NCBI RefSeq assembly: GCF_023715705.1
Contig: NZ_JAMBOS010000026.1
Span: forward strand, 1 to 58,447
DNA length: 58,447 bases
Source of the DNA: Halalkalibacter oceani
GTDB taxonomy: Bacteria > Bacillota > Bacilli > Bacillales > Bacillaceae_D
Direction of reading: 5' to 3'
This document shows, piece by piece, positions 41,994 to 51,344 of this stretch. The number at the start of each line of letters is the position of its first letter. Positions within the stretch are counted from its first letter, which is position 1. The notes beneath the pieces are model-generated. The model searched no databases. It was not told where the DNA came from and saw only the letters and a list, made by a program, of their open reading frames with translations. The translations under genes and the position numbers were made by a program.

Positions 41994-43130
41994 CTATCCA
42001 TCCCCTTTATAGCTCAGCAAAATTTCTTTGATTGCTTCGATCAGCTGCATGACTTCCTGCTTCGTCGTGTGCTTGCCAAACGTTATTCTGACAAGCTCAT
42101 GCGCTTCCTCCGCCGAACGGCCAATGCTGACCAGCGTCCGTGAGGGGGAGCTTTGTCCGGCCCGGCAGGCTGAACCGGTTGAGATCGCGAAGCCTTTGCG
42201 GTTGCATTCCAGCATCAGCAGCTGTCCTTCCATTCCTTTCGCCCGCAGCGCAATATGAAAAGGCAGCCGCACGGTCGGATGACCTTCAAAGCAGACATCA
42301 GGATGGTCGGCAAATGCCTTTACAAATTCATTCCGATATTGCGCAAGCCGGCTCATTTCCGCGTGGGCATTCGCGCTCAGCTCTTCTATCGCCGCGGCAA
42401 ACGCCGCAATCGCCGGAACATCGACCGTGCCGGCCCGAAAGCCATTTTCATGAGTCGTCCCGTGGAAAAATGGAGCCCAGCCTACGGCATGCTGTAAATA
42501 AGCGGCGCCAACTCCTTTTGGTCCGTAGCATTTATGCGCAGAAAAGCTGGCGCTTGTCAGTACATCGAGCGGAATCGGCAGCTTACCGAAGGTTTGCACG
42601 CAATCACTATGAAACAGTATAGCATGCTCGGCGAGAATCTTTCCAAGGGCAGCGAGATCCTGTATGGTGCCAATTTCACTATTTGCATGACCGATCGTCA
42701 CGAGAATGGTATCTTCATCGATGGCCGAGCGCAGCGCTTCTTCTGTTACTTGTCCATATTGATTGACGGGAAGATACCGAATGTGAAACCCTTCGCGCTC
42801 GTGAAGGAAGGCAAGAGCCTGATGAACGGAATGATGCTCGCCTTCTGTCGTCAAAATCGTCTTGCCTTTCACTTTATGTGCAATGGCCAGTCCGGTTAGC
42901 GCCAAAAATGTCGCTTCGGAGCCCGAACCGGTAAAATAAATGTCGTCCGGGCGTGCGGGTGGCAGGCTTGCCGCAATCGTCCGCCGGCTAATGGCTAAAA
43001 TGTCCTCCGCCTCCTGGCCAAGTGTGTGCAGGCTTTGGCTGTTGGCGTAATACTGCTTCGCGATATGCTGATAGGTGTCCAACGCATGGTCGGACATCGG
43101 GGTCGTGGCGCTGTAATCAAAATAAAGCAT
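41994..43130 (-). CDS. nifS: Cysteine desulfurase NifS (NadA-dedicated)
   Basis: The 378-residue PLP enzyme has LYFDYSATTPMSDHAL, TEGEHHSVHQ, the Schiff-base Lys in SFSAHKCYGPKG, and the active-site Cys in STGSACRAGQSSPS. It takes sulfur from cysteine for the iron-sulfur cluster of quinolinate synthase NadA. This role is inferred from its place divergent to nadBCA and next to nadR, as in B. subtilis. Confidence 0.93.
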   Translation of the reverse strand: MLYFDYSATTPMSDHALDTYQHIAKQYYANSQSLHTLGQEAEDILAISRRTIAASLPPARPDDIYFTGSGSEATFLALTGLAIAHKVKGKTILTTEGEHHSVHQALAFLHEREGFHIRYLPVNQYGQVTEEALRSAIDEDTILVTIGHANSEIGTIQDLAALGKILAEHAILFHSDCVQTFGKLPIPLDVLTSASFSAHKCYGPKGVGAAYLQHAVGWAPFFHGTTHENGFRAGTVDVPAIAAFAAAIEELSANAHAEMSRLAQYRNEFVKAFADHPDVCFEGHPTVRLPFHIALRAKGMEGQLLMLECNRKGFAISTGSACRAGQSSPSRTLVSIGRSAEEAHELVRITFGKHTTKQEVMQLIEAIKEILLSYKGDG

Positions 43131-43176
43131 AATCGGCTCCTTTTCATCCTCAAATTACGTGCGCTTTCGAAAAATC

Positions 43177-43218
43177 TCTTGTCACAATTCTTATTTTATG
43201 TAAAGATAAGTGACAAGA
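43177..43218. promoter_or_regulatory. Candidate NadR operator
   Basis: TCTTGTCAC (43177-43185) and GTGACAAGA (43210-43218) form an exact 9-bp inverted repeat with 24 bases between the arms, about three helical turns centre to centre. It lies in the divergent nifS-nadB spacer, upstream of both start codons. A dimeric regulator binding both arms could control both operons at once. That NadR is the binder is inference from location. Confidence 0.6.
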
Positions 43219-43246
43219 CAACTGTAAATTACATGGAGGAATGATC

Positions 43247-44809
43247 ATGGCTGATAAGGCGGTAGACGTGGTTATCATTGGTAGCGGCATTGCCGGATTA
43301 ATGGCTGCCCATCTTTTAGCTGATCACTTGAATGTGATGATTATCACAAAGTCAAATTTGGCACAGAGCAATTCCAGCCTTGCACAGGGAGGGATGGCCG
43401 CTGCGATCAATCCGCCTGATAGCTGGGGCAGCCATTATGCCGACACGCTTGAGGCGGGTCATCACCATCATCATTTGGATCATCTTGAACTGCTGGTGAA
43501 GCGGGCGCCGCTCATTGTAAAAAAGCTTGAAGAACTCGGAGTGGAGTTTGACCGCGATCAACATGGCCGGCTGAAGCTTGGGATGGAAGGGGCGCACAGT
43601 CATCGCCGGATTGTCCATGCTGAGGGCGATCAGACCGGCCGGGCGATAACCGCCGCTCTCATTCGCCAGGTCCATCACCGTTTACAGGTGCTGGAGCAGA
43701 CGATGGTCCAAAGCCTCTTGCTCACCGATGCCGGGGTAGCTGGCGTCGAAACAGACCGGGGCACAGTTCGCGCTCGGGCGACGATTCTCGCCACGGGAGG
43801 AGCCGGGCAGCTTTATCGGTATACATCCAATGTACCTGAAGCGACCGGCGATGGACTCGCGCTTGCTTATCGGGCGGGAGCACGGCTGATTGATATGGAA
43901 TTTGTCCAATTTCATCCGACATTGCTTGTCCGTGATCAGCAAACGTACGGATTGATCAGCGAGGCCGTGCGCGGCGAAGGAGCGTTCCTTGTCAATCGAA
44001 ATGGAGAGCGGCTGATGGCCTGGCATCCACTTAAAGACCTTGCCCCGCGTGACGTCGTTAGCCGGTCGATTGAGCAGGCTCTGCAATGCGAAGAGGCGAT
44101 TTTTCTCGACTGCCGCGCTGTCGAAAATTTCGCCCAGCGTTTTCCGGGTTTGATGAAGCGCTGTCAACAGGCGCAGATCGACGAAAACCAGCCGCTGCTG
44201 CCGGTCGCCCCTGGTGCACATTTTTTTAGTGGCGGGATTGAAACGAATGCCATCGGTCAAACTTCGCTTCCAGGCTTATATGCGATTGGGGAGGTTGCCT
44301 GTACCGGCGTTCACGGCGCGAACAGGCTGGCGAGCAATTCGCTGCTTGAAGGGCTTGTCTTTGCCGAGCAGGTCGCCACCTATTTACGTGATGTTCCGCT
44401 GTTTGACGGGGGAGAATCACCGCTCGAGGAGGAGAGACCTGTTGCAGGCGGATGTCCGCCAACGAAAGCAGCGATTCAGTCCAAGATGACCGCTTATGTC
44501 GGAATGAACCGGGACGAATCCGGCTTACAGGAAATGAAGCGCTGGCTCGAACCGTATATGATGGGAGCGCTTTATCCAAGGGGAAGCACGTCACACGAGG
44601 AACTGGAACGAAGGAATATGGTGCTCGTTGCCTGGATGATTACCGAAGCTGCTCTGCTGAGGAAAGAAAGCAGAGGCGGTCACTATCGCAGTGACCATCC
44701 GGAAAAAGATGAAAGAGAATGGGCCGGGACGACAGTTGCCATTTCACAGGTGGAAGGCATCATAAAAGAAGAAAAAGCAAATCGGAGAATAATGCCGCTG
44801 CGGCGCTAA
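43247..44809 (+). CDS. nadB: L-aspartate oxidase NadB
   Basis: I chose ATG 43247 (MADKAVDVVIIGSG), 7 bases after TGGAGG; an ATG two codons earlier is too close to the ribosome site. The 520-residue flavoprotein has the FAD fold VVIIGSGIAGLMAAHLL, SSLAQGGMAAAI, GMEGAHSHRRIVHAEGDQTG (given in parts: GMEGAHSHRR and HAEGDQTG), ATGGAGQLY and a C-terminal AIGEVACTGVHGANRLASNS block. It oxidises aspartate to iminoaspartate, the substrate of NadA. It is first in nadBCA, with 13 bases to nadC. Confidence 0.95.
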   Translation: MADKAVDVVIIGSGIAGLMAAHLLADHLNVMIITKSNLAQSNSSLAQGGMAAAINPPDSWGSHYADTLEAGHHHHHLDHLELLVKRAPLIVKKLEELGVEFDRDQHGRLKLGMEGAHSHRRIVHAEGDQTGRAITAALIRQVHHRLQVLEQTMVQSLLLTDAGVAGVETDRGTVRARATILATGGAGQLYRYTSNVPEATGDGLALAYRAGARLIDMEFVQFHPTLLVRDQQTYGLISEAVRGEGAFLVNRNGERLMAWHPLKDLAPRDVVSRSIEQALQCEEAIFLDCRAVENFAQRFPGLMKRCQQAQIDENQPLLPVAPGAHFFSGGIETNAIGQTSLPGLYAIGEVACTGVHGANRLASNSLLEGLVFAEQVATYLRDVPLFDGGESPLEEERPVAGGCPPTKAAIQSKMTAYVGMNRDESGLQEMKRWLEPYMMGALYPRGSTSHEELERRNMVLVAWMITEAALLRKESRGGHYRSDHPEKDEREWAGTTVAISQVEGIIKEEKANRRIMPLRR

Positions 44810-44822
44810 GGAGAGGAAGAAC

Positions 44823-45665
44823 ATGAATAAGCTGGCAATTAAGGAACGACTGCAACTTTTTCTGATGGAGGATATCGGCGAGGGGGATCTGACGAGTCAA
44901 ACCGTGATTGCCCCAGGCAAAAGAGGAAAAGGAAATATGGTCGCAAAAGAAGCTGGTGTGATGGCCGGCGGTGAAATTGTCCGGCTTGGCTATCAATGTG
45001 TCGATGAAGAGGTGGAAGTCACGCTTCATGTCGCTGATGGAGAACATTTTCAGGCCGGAGATATTTTAGTAAGTGCGAAAGGGGCTTATCTTTCGCTGCT
45101 GGCCGGTGAGCGGGTATTGCTGAATATTTTTCAGCGGATGTGCGGGATTGCGACGATGGCCAGAAACGCGGTTCTACGTCTAGATGATCCAACGATCCGC
45201 ATTTGTGATACACGGAAAACGACGCCAGGCTTACGCATTTTTGAAAAATATGCCGTGCGCTGTGGAGGCGGATTTAATCACCGCTTTGGCTTAAGCGACG
45301 CCATTTTATTAAAAGAAAATCATTTACTGGCCGGCGGCGGAATTACGAAGACGCTTCAGGCCGTTAAAGAAAAAGTAGGTCATATGGTCAAAGTCGAAGT
45401 GGAGACGACGAACGAGGAAGAAGTGCTTGAAGCGGTCGAAGCCGGAGCTGACGTCATCATGTTCGATAATGCGACACCGGAAGAAATCGCGGCTTATGTT
45501 AAGCTCGTCCCTTCCGTGATAAAGACCGAAGCATCCGGCAATATTTCCTTGGAGACGATTGCTTCCTATCGCGGCTGTGGTGTTGACTATCTTTCACTCG
45601 GCTGTTTAACGCATTCCGTCAAAGCCAAAGACATTAGTTTTTTACTCGAAGCGGAGGGAGAATAA
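44823..45665 (+). CDS. nadC: Quinolinate phosphoribosyltransferase NadC
   Basis: The 280-residue enzyme has [54 protein letters not shown] (given in parts: [12 protein letters not shown] and ILLKENHL), [10 protein letters not shown] and [13 protein letters not shown]. It converts quinolinate and PRPP to nicotinate mononucleotide. It is one base from nadA. Confidence 0.96.
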   Translation: MNKLAIKERLQLFLMEDIGEGDLTSQTVIAPGKRGKGNMVAKEAGVMAGGEIVRLGYQCVDEEVEVTLHVADGEHFQAGDILVSAKGAYLSLLAGERVLLNIFQRMCGIATMARNAVLRLDDPTIRICDTRKTTPGLRIFEKYAVRCGGGFNHRFGLSDAILLKENHLLAGGGITKTLQAVKEKVGHMVKVEVETTNEEEVLEAVEAGADVIMFDNATPEEIAAYVKLVPSVIKTEASGNISLETIASYRGCGVDYLSLGCLTHSVKAKDISFLLEAEGE

Positions 45666-45666
45666 C

Positions 45667-46770
45667 ATGAGTTTTCTTGAAGAGATTGCAAAAGTCAAAC
45701 GTTTACCTGAACAGTACGCAACAATGACGACAGAAGAAAAGCGGTCACGCATCCGCGAGATCAAGCAGCAGTTTGGCAAGCGTTTATACATTCCAGGTCA
45801 TCATTACCAGCGGGACGAGGTCATTGAATTTGCTGATGCAATTGGTGACTCCCTTCAGCTGGCCCAACTGGCGCAGGCCAACCGTGAGGCGGAATTCATC
45901 GTCTTTTGCGGCGTGCATTTCATGGCGGAAACGGCTGATATGCTGACAAATGGGGAGCAGCACGTTATTCTTCCCGATTTGAAGGCAGGCTGTTCAATGG
46001 CCGATATGGCGACGATCGCGCAAACCGAATATGCGTGGGGCGAATTGCAGGAGCTGCTTGGCGATACGATTCTTCCGTTAACGTATGTCAACAGTACGGC
46101 GGCGATCAAAGCCTTTTGCGGCAGGAATGGAGGAGCGACTGTGACCTCCTCGAATGCAAAAGCAATGGTCGAGTGGGCCTTTACGCAAAAGGAGCGGATT
46201 TTGTTTTTGCCTGATCAGCATTTAGGTAGAAATACCGCCTATGATCTCGGTGTCCCTCTGGAGCAGATGGCTGTTTGGGATCCGATTGAGCGCCGGCTTG
46301 ACTATGAAGGGAACCTCGATGATTTGCAGGTCATTCTTTGGAAAGGACATTGCTCCGTTCATGAAAAATTTACTGTAGCGCAAATTGAACAGCTCAGAAA
46401 GGATTCCCCGGAAACGCGGATCATCGTGCATCCAGAATGTACGTACGAAGTGGTTCAGGCAGCAGATGAAAATGGCTCGACTCATTTTATTATCGAGACG
46501 ATTAAAAAGGCAGCCCCGGGTACGAAGTGGGCGGTCGGGACGGAAATGAATTTAGTAAACCGTTTAAGTCAGCAATATCCAGAGCAGGAGATTACGTCGT
46601 TAAATCCGATTATGTGTCCATGTTTAACGATGAACCGGATTGATCTTGATCATTTGCTTTGGTCGCTGGAGGAATTGGAGGCGGGCAATTTACACTTCCC
46701 CATTAAGGTTGACCCATTAACGACCGAAGAAGCGAATCTGGCATTGCAGCGCATGCTGGAACGCGCCTGA
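45667..46770 (+). CDS. nadA: Quinolinate synthase NadA
   Basis: The 367-residue enzyme has [17 protein letters not shown]. Three cluster Cys are visible, in [19 protein letters not shown] and [11 protein letters not shown]. Also seen are [18 protein letters not shown] and LFLPDQHLG. It condenses iminoaspartate with dihydroxyacetone phosphate to quinolinate, using a 4Fe-4S cluster supplied through NifS. It ends the operon; the terminator is at 46781. Confidence 0.96.
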   Translation: MSFLEEIAKVKRLPEQYATMTTEEKRSRIREIKQQFGKRLYIPGHHYQRDEVIEFADAIGDSLQLAQLAQANREAEFIVFCGVHFMAETADMLTNGEQHVILPDLKAGCSMADMATIAQTEYAWGELQELLGDTILPLTYVNSTAAIKAFCGRNGGATVTSSNAKAMVEWAFTQKERILFLPDQHLGRNTAYDLGVPLEQMAVWDPIERRLDYEGNLDDLQVILWKGHCSVHEKFTVAQIEQLRKDSPETRIIVHPECTYEVVQAADENGSTHFIIETIKKAAPGTKWAVGTEMNLVNRLSQQYPEQEITSLNPIMCPCLTMNRIDLDHLLWSLEELEAGNLHFPIKVDPLTTEEANLALQRMLERA

Positions 46771-46780
46771 CGATGTGAAG

Positions 46781-46827
46781 AAAGGCCGGCTAAGCAGGAA
46801 TAGGTCCTGTAAGTGCCGGTCTTTTTT
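46781..46827 (+). terminator. Terminator after nadBCA
   Basis: AAAGGCCGGC pairs with GCCGGTCTTT (one G-T pair), with an inner CAGGA/TCCTG stem, followed by a T-run. Confidence 0.8.
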
Positions 46828-47091
46828 TTATCGAAGTGATTTACACACGGTAGGAGTGAATCAGGGCAGGGTACTGCTCACTATCTCATCGCCCTAAACG
46901 AAAAAAAGACAGCTGTAAAGAAATGCCCTCGATAGGCATAAACCTATTTGTTATCTCATAAGATTTGCTGAGACCCTTTGGGTATTAGGCTTTTTCCCAT
47001 TTTTATCTATTTTGTCAATTTAACGCACCGTGTCAATTCGCCTACAACATCATAAGATGTACGAAAAAGGTAAAGAGGAGGGAATGAGATC
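46828..47091 (+). other. Spacer before safA
   Basis: No ORF. The last 150 bases are AT-rich and should hold the safA promoter, expected to be sigma-E type from the B. subtilis parallel. I could not fix its boxes with confidence. AAAGAGGAGGG before the GTG is the ribosome site. Confidence 0.4.
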
Positions 47092-48663
47092 GTGAAAATT
47101 CACATTGTCCAAAAAGGGGATACGCTCTGGAAGCTCGCCAAAAAATACGGTGTTGATTTTGAACAGTTAAAAGCCGCTAATACACAACTCGCAAACCCAG
47201 ATATGATTATGCCCGGTATGAAAATAAAAATTCCAACAGGAAGTGTCCCTGTAAAAAAAGAATTACAGCAGGCAGCCAACGTCCCGGTGAAGGAACAGCA
47301 ATACCAGAAGGAAGGACCTGTGCCTCCGCCAACAACGACAACGCCTGCAGCGAAAGAAACACCGCAGCCAATGCCGCCACAGCCAGCACCACAGCCGATG
47401 CCGCCTGAGACACCAAAAGCGCCACCGAAGATGCAACAGCCACAGCCGAAGCCGGAGATGCCGAAAGCGCCGCCGAAGATGCATCAACCACAGCCGAAGC
47501 CGGAGATGCCGAAAGCGCCGCCGAAAATGCATCAACCACAGCAGCAGCCGGAAATGCCAAAAGCGCCATCAAAACCGATCATGCCTCAACATAGTCAGAA
47601 ATATGATGTACACTTATACCAGCCACAAACAAAACCAATGCAGACGCCGATTCCAAAAGCACCAACACCGCCAAAAGCGAATCTGTCTTCACAAACTGGA
47701 AAAGGCCAGCCGAATCAAATGTCACCGCAAATGGGGCAAGGTCAGCCGAACCAGATGCCACCGCAAATGATGGGGCAAGGTCAGCCGAACCAAATGCCGC
47801 CGCAAATGATGGGTCAAGGTCAGCCGAACCAGATGCCACCGCAAATGATGGGGCAAGGCCAGCCGAACCAAATGCCGCCGCAAATGATGGGTCAAGGTCA
47901 GCCGAACCAGATGCCACCGCAAATGATGGGGCAAGGCCAGCCGAACCAGATGCCACCGCAAATGATGGGGCAAGGCCAGCCGAATCAGATGTCACCGCAA
48001 ATGGGGCAAGGTCAGCCGAATCAGATGTCACCGCAAATGGGGCAAGGCCAGCCGAATCAGATGTCGCCGCAAATGGGTCAAAGCCAGCCGAATCAGATGT
48101 CGCCGCAAATGATGGGTCAAGGTCAGCCGAATCAGATGTCATCGCAAATGGGTCAAAGCCAGCCGAATCAAATGTCACCGCAAATGGGTCAAAGCCAGCC
48201 AAACCAGATGTCGCCGCAAATGATGGGGCAAGGTCAGCCGAACCAGATGCCACCGCAAATGAAGGGGCAGAGCCAGCCGAATCAGATGGCGCCATTCCCA
48301 ATAGCGCCGCAGCAATTTGAACAACACGCTCATCATTCAGAGCCGCTGCCGATGATGCAGGGGGCGTTTGACATGTCTTCTCCATATGTAGAGCATTCAC
48401 CATATTTTCAACCGGTCGGACCGCTGATGACGGGATATGGAAACGGATGTGCCCCAATGGGACCTTTTCATGGACCATTGTATCAGGCACCTCAAGTGCT
48501 GCCTGCTTTTGTGCCGCCGGTTCAAATGGGAAATGACTGCGTTCAATGTGGTCCTGTAGAGCCGATTATGTATGGGCCAAACGGGCAAATGATGTCCGTG
48601 AAGGATTTTGAACGTCATGAACAAATAAACAATTATCAGGAAACAGACGATTACGAAGACTAA
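47092..48663 (+). CDS. safA: Spore coat morphogenetic LysM protein SafA
   Basis: GTG start, 10 bases after GAGGAGGG. Residues 1-50 are a LysM domain (KIHIVQKGDTLWKLAKKYGV, ending MIMPGMKIKIP), nearly the same as B. subtilis SafA. Then comes a Pro/Lys-rich region with about three or four copies of PEMPKAPPKMHQPQ. About 16 tandem copies follow of GQ(G/S)QPNQM(P/S)PQM(M), then a C-terminal part with Tyr/Pro and CVQCGPVEPIMYGPNG. SafA anchors the inner coat to the cortex by LysM binding and protein contacts. The repeat array makes it longer than the B. subtilis protein. coxA follows, as there. Confidence 0.92.
   Translation: MKIHIVQKGDTLWKLAKKYGVDFEQLKAANTQLANPDMIMPGMKIKIPTGSVPVKKELQQAANVPVKEQQYQKEGPVPPPTTTTPAAKETPQPMPPQPAPQPMPPETPKAPPKMQQPQPKPEMPKAPPKMHQPQPKPEMPKAPPKMHQPQQQPEMPKAPSKPIMPQHSQKYDVHLYQPQTKPMQTPIPKAPTPPKANLSSQTGKGQPNQMSPQMGQGQPNQMPPQMMGQGQPNQMPPQMMGQGQPNQMPPQMMGQGQPNQMPPQMMGQGQPNQMPPQMMGQGQPNQMPPQMMGQGQPNQMSPQMGQGQPNQMSPQMGQGQPNQMSPQMGQSQPNQMSPQMMGQGQPNQMSSQMGQSQPNQMSPQMGQSQPNQMSPQMMGQGQPNQMPPQMKGQSQPNQMAPFPIAPQQFEQHAHHSEPLPMMQGAFDMSSPYVEHSPYFQPVGPLMTGYGNGCAPMGPFHGPLYQAPQVLPAFVPPVQMGNDCVQCGPVEPIMYGPNGQMMSVKDFERHEQINNYQETDDYED
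47701..48291 (+). repeat. Coding tandem repeats in safA
   Basis: About 16 units of 36 or 39 bases encode GQGQPNQMSPQM or GQGQPNQMPPQMM. Unit length alternates by one Met codon. Adjacent units are nearly identical at DNA level (for example the six PPQMM units at 47737-47980), so the array is likely to change in number by slippage. Confidence 0.9.
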
Positions 48664-48689
48664 TCACAACCGATTGAGCCCAGCACGCC

Positions 48690-48726
48690 AAGCCGATACC
48701 GAAGAAAAAATCTTCGGTATCGGCTT
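48690..48726. terminator. Terminator after safA
   Basis: AAGCCGATACCGAAGA pairs perfectly with TCTTCGGTATCGGCTT around AAAAA. A second, imperfect hairpin with a T-run lies at about 48771-48811. Confidence 0.75.
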
Positions 48727-48909
48727 AAAAACAAGGTTCCGATTCTGCGTTAAGACAAAAGCAGTTGTTGAGAAGCTCGGCAAAAGATGAAAACATCTTT
48801 TGTCCAAGCTTCTTTTTATGTCGGATTCAGGTGGTACAATCCCCAGTAACTAACAGAGTAAAGACACCTCCAATCAGCCACATTAAGTGTTGAAAGGGGG
48901 AATTCAAAT

Positions 48910-49785
48910 ATGAAAAAAATTGCGATGTCAATTGCAGCAGCGACAATGCTTGTTGGTGGATTAGCGGCTTGTGGTGCAGATAATCAGCAGGGAATGGGCG
49001 CGAATAACTACCGTCAAACCGGCTTTGAATCACAGGATATGAGCGGTGCTTATACGCACTCACGTTACCGCGGCCAAGGACCTGTCACCGATATGATGAC
49101 ACCTGATTACCGTGGTGGCGGCACGTATGGTCAGCTGGACCGCCAACGTACGCGTACGCATTTAAATAACTTCCAAACTAACCGTACGCACGGAAATCGT
49201 AACGGCTTTGGAGCGACTCAACATACTCCGGGCATGGGACGTACTGGCCTGACAGGGAATAACCGTCCTGGAATGGTTGATGAAGATGGACTATTGCGCA
49301 ACAGAACGCGTACCCATCGCCAGCAATTTACCGGCGATCGCATCGGAAATGGGCGGATTACCAACCAACAAAGCGGTATCCACCGTTCAAACAGAGCGAC
49401 TCGTAACCAGTATACCCAACAAAACGTCAACTATCATAAGGATTATGACAGCCAAACAGCGCAGCATGTTGCCAATCGTGTTCAGCGCATAAACGGAGTC
49501 GAGGACTGCCGTGTCATTGTCGATGATAACCACATTGTTGTCGGTGTTGAAACGAACCAAAATCATGCAAACCAGGTTCAACAACAAGTAGAGCAAGCTG
49601 TGCAAAAAATGACAAAAAATAAGCAAGTTCGTGTTGTGACGGATGAAGATCATGTTAACCGTATCCGGACGATGGATGACCGTTTGCGGACAGGTACAGC
49701 ATTCGATGAAGTCGCAGCAACATTTACTGATATGGTAAATGATTTGGGACGAGCCGTTCAACGTCCTTTTGAACGTTCGCGATAA
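48910..49785 (+). CDS. coxA: Spore cortex lipoprotein CoxA (YhcN/YlaJ family)
   Basis: AAAGGGGG precedes the start. The 291-residue protein has a lipoprotein signal with lipobox LAAC. The middle is Asn/Gln/Arg/Gly-rich with repeated RTRTH. A C-terminal YhcN/YlaJ domain (about 180-270) contains AQHVANRVQRINGVEDCRVIV and VGVETNQNHANQVQ (first given in parts: QHVANRVQRINGVED). The position after safA matches coxA (yrbB) of B. subtilis, which localises to the spore cortex. The low-complexity middle is longer than I expect for the family. Confidence 0.85.
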   Translation: MKKIAMSIAAATMLVGGLAACGADNQQGMGANNYRQTGFESQDMSGAYTHSRYRGQGPVTDMMTPDYRGGGTYGQLDRQRTRTHLNNFQTNRTHGNRNGFGATQHTPGMGRTGLTGNNRPGMVDEDGLLRNRTRTHRQQFTGDRIGNGRITNQQSGIHRSNRATRNQYTQQNVNYHKDYDSQTAQHVANRVQRINGVEDCRVIVDDNHIVVGVETNQNHANQVQQQVEQAVQKMTKNKQVRVVTDEDHVNRIRTMDDRLRTGTAFDEVAATFTDMVNDLGRAVQRPFERSR

Positions 49786-49798
49786 ATTAATGTAAGGG

Positions 49799-49836
49799 GG
49801 CTGGGCCAAAGGTGTTGGTAACCTTTGGCCCAGCCC
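49799..49836. terminator. Terminator after coxA
   Basis: GGGCTGGGCCAAAGGT pairs with ACCTTTGGCCCAGCCC around GTTGGTA. It has the recurrent family stem, but the loop differs from the AACAACC type. Confidence 0.8.
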
Positions 49837-49980
49837 TTAAGCCATTTCGTTAGCGATTGTGGAGACTGCGGGGGGCCGGCTTTCAAGCGAAATCCAATAA
49901 ACAGTGAATCAAATGGTTTTTTTTCGGGCATCCTTAGCGTAGTTGCTTAAATATGGATATGAAAAATGGTGGTGATGGAG

Positions 49981-50532
49981 ATGAGGGAACACCAAAAGGT
50001 CCCGCAAAAAAACAGTCTTTCCGTTATTGTCGGAATCGGTCTTCTTTTGACCGCGCTTTTCATTTGCAGCGCGCTTGTTGCCGGTGGAAAACAACCTCAG
50101 GCGGAAGAGGCAGAAGCCGTTGAGGTTATGCAGCCAAAAACAGTACAAGTTACATTGGAACGAGTTTATTTGGACGGAGAAACAAGCGAAGAGATCATCG
50201 AAGAAACAATTTGGTCGATGGAGGATTTTTGGGCGCAGTATGAGGGGTGGAGCCTGGTGGATCAAAATGAAGACGAAATGGTTTTTAGGCAAACGGTCAA
50301 TGATATCTCGCCACTGATGAAAATCAACGGGTATTTCGGCTTAACGGACGAAGGAATTCTGTCCATTTATGAAGGAGAGCCGGACCAACAGAAGATCATC
50401 CATTCTTTTTTTCAGCTGGATACGAGCAAGCTTGAAAGCAAACAGCATACTGATCTTGAAAAAGGAATTCCCGTCAAAGATCGGCACCACTATGAAGAAG
50501 TATTAGAAGCATTTCGGCAATATCAAAACTAA
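49981..50532 (+). CDS. bofC: Intercompartmental checkpoint protein BofC
   Basis: Several in-frame ATGs occur; I chose 49981 (MREHQKVPQKNSL), 6 bases after GGTGGTG, but this is uncertain. The roughly 183-residue protein has an N-terminal export signal. It then has VQVTLERVYLDGETSEE, SMEDFWAQYEGWSLVDQ, DISPLMKINGYFGLTDEG and SFFQLDTSKLE, matching BofC. In B. subtilis, BofC in the forespore intermembrane space inhibits the protease SpoIVB, delaying sigma-K activation. Neighbours ruvA-ruvB downstream match the B. subtilis order. Confidence 0.92.
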   Translation: MREHQKVPQKNSLSVIVGIGLLLTALFICSALVAGGKQPQAEEAEAVEVMQPKTVQVTLERVYLDGETSEEIIEETIWSMEDFWAQYEGWSLVDQNEDEMVFRQTVNDISPLMKINGYFGLTDEGILSIYEGEPDQQKIIHSFFQLDTSKLESKQHTDLEKGIPVKDRHHYEEVLEAFRQYQN

Positions 50533-50543
50533 AAGGATTGTTC

Positions 50544-50610
50544 AAAGCAGCGAGCAGAATCATGGGAGGAGCATCCACTTTCCTTCCGGGCCGATCAGCG
50601 CTGCTTTTTT
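50544..50610 (+). terminator. Terminator after bofC
   Basis: AAAGCAGCG pairs with CGCTGCTTT followed by TTTT. The arms are about 46 bases apart, with an inner imperfect GGAGGAGCATCC-type stem. Confidence 0.6.
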
Positions 50611-50701
50611 TGCTTTTTGCAGCTGGAAAGAGAAATGACGGAAAGGGGGGCTTATGATAAAATAGAAATAAATGTTCGCATAGAGAGAGGAAGAACGGGC
50701 T

Positions 50702-51301
50702 GTGATTGAATATGTTAAAGGGAAAGTAGTGGAAGTGGAGCTGCAATATGTGGTGGTCGACCATCATGGCTTAGGCTATCAGATTTATTGCCCGAACCCG
50801 TTTGTTTTTCAGGAAAAGCTTGAAGAAACGGTGCAAATTTATACATACCAGCATGTCAGGGAAGACTTAATTCGTCTGTTCGGCTTCCGTACGAAGCAGG
50901 AGCGGATGCTGTTTGAAAAGCTGTTAAATGTTTCGGGCATCGGGCCGAAGGGGGCGCTCGCCATTTTGGCGTCCGGCCAGCCGGAGAATGTCGTCTACGC
51001 GATTGAGGAAGAGGATGAAGCCTTTTTAGTGAAATTTCCGGGTGTCGGCAAAAAAACAGCCCGCCAGATCATTCTTGACTTGAAAGGAAAGCTCGATGAC
51101 TTTGTGCCGAATCTGCTGCAACAGGAAAAGGCGACAACAGTTGAGAAAACGCCGGCAAATACAGCGTTGAAAGAAGCGCTTGAAGCTTTACAGGCGTTGG
51201 GCTATGTCGAAAAGGAACTGAAGAAAGTTCGCCCTCTTTTGGAAGAAGAGGAGCTGACGACCGATGGCTATATTAAAAAAGCGTTACAGCTGATGCTGTA
51301 A
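50702..51301 (+). CDS. ruvA: Holliday junction DNA helicase subunit RuvA
   Basis: GTG start ([15 protein letters not shown]), after GAGAGAGGAAG. The 199-residue protein has domain I (1-63), helix-hairpin-helix domain II with [16 protein letters not shown] and [20 protein letters not shown], and the RuvB-binding domain III (about 150-199) with [18 protein letters not shown]. RuvA binds four-way junctions and loads RuvB. Confidence 0.95.
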   Translation: MIEYVKGKVVEVELQYVVVDHHGLGYQIYCPNPFVFQEKLEETVQIYTYQHVREDLIRLFGFRTKQERMLFEKLLNVSGIGPKGALAILASGQPENVVYAIEEEDEAFLVKFPGVGKKTARQIILDLKGKLDDFVPNLLQQEKATTVEKTPANTALKEALEALQALGYVEKELKKVRPLLEEEELTTDGYIKKALQLML

Positions 51302-51344
51302 ATGAATTGCGCGAATGCGGGATGTGGGAAAGAGGTGACAAGGG

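Noticed and set aside
47701-48291. Regular repeats that might suggest a CRISPR array
   Set aside because: The units are contiguous, in frame and without unique spacers, so they are coding repeats of SafA.
47207-48490. Long minus-strand ORFs opposite safA
   Set aside because: They are shadows of the repetitive coding strand; their translations are simple repeats of Ala/Ser or His/Leu/Arg and have no independent start signals.
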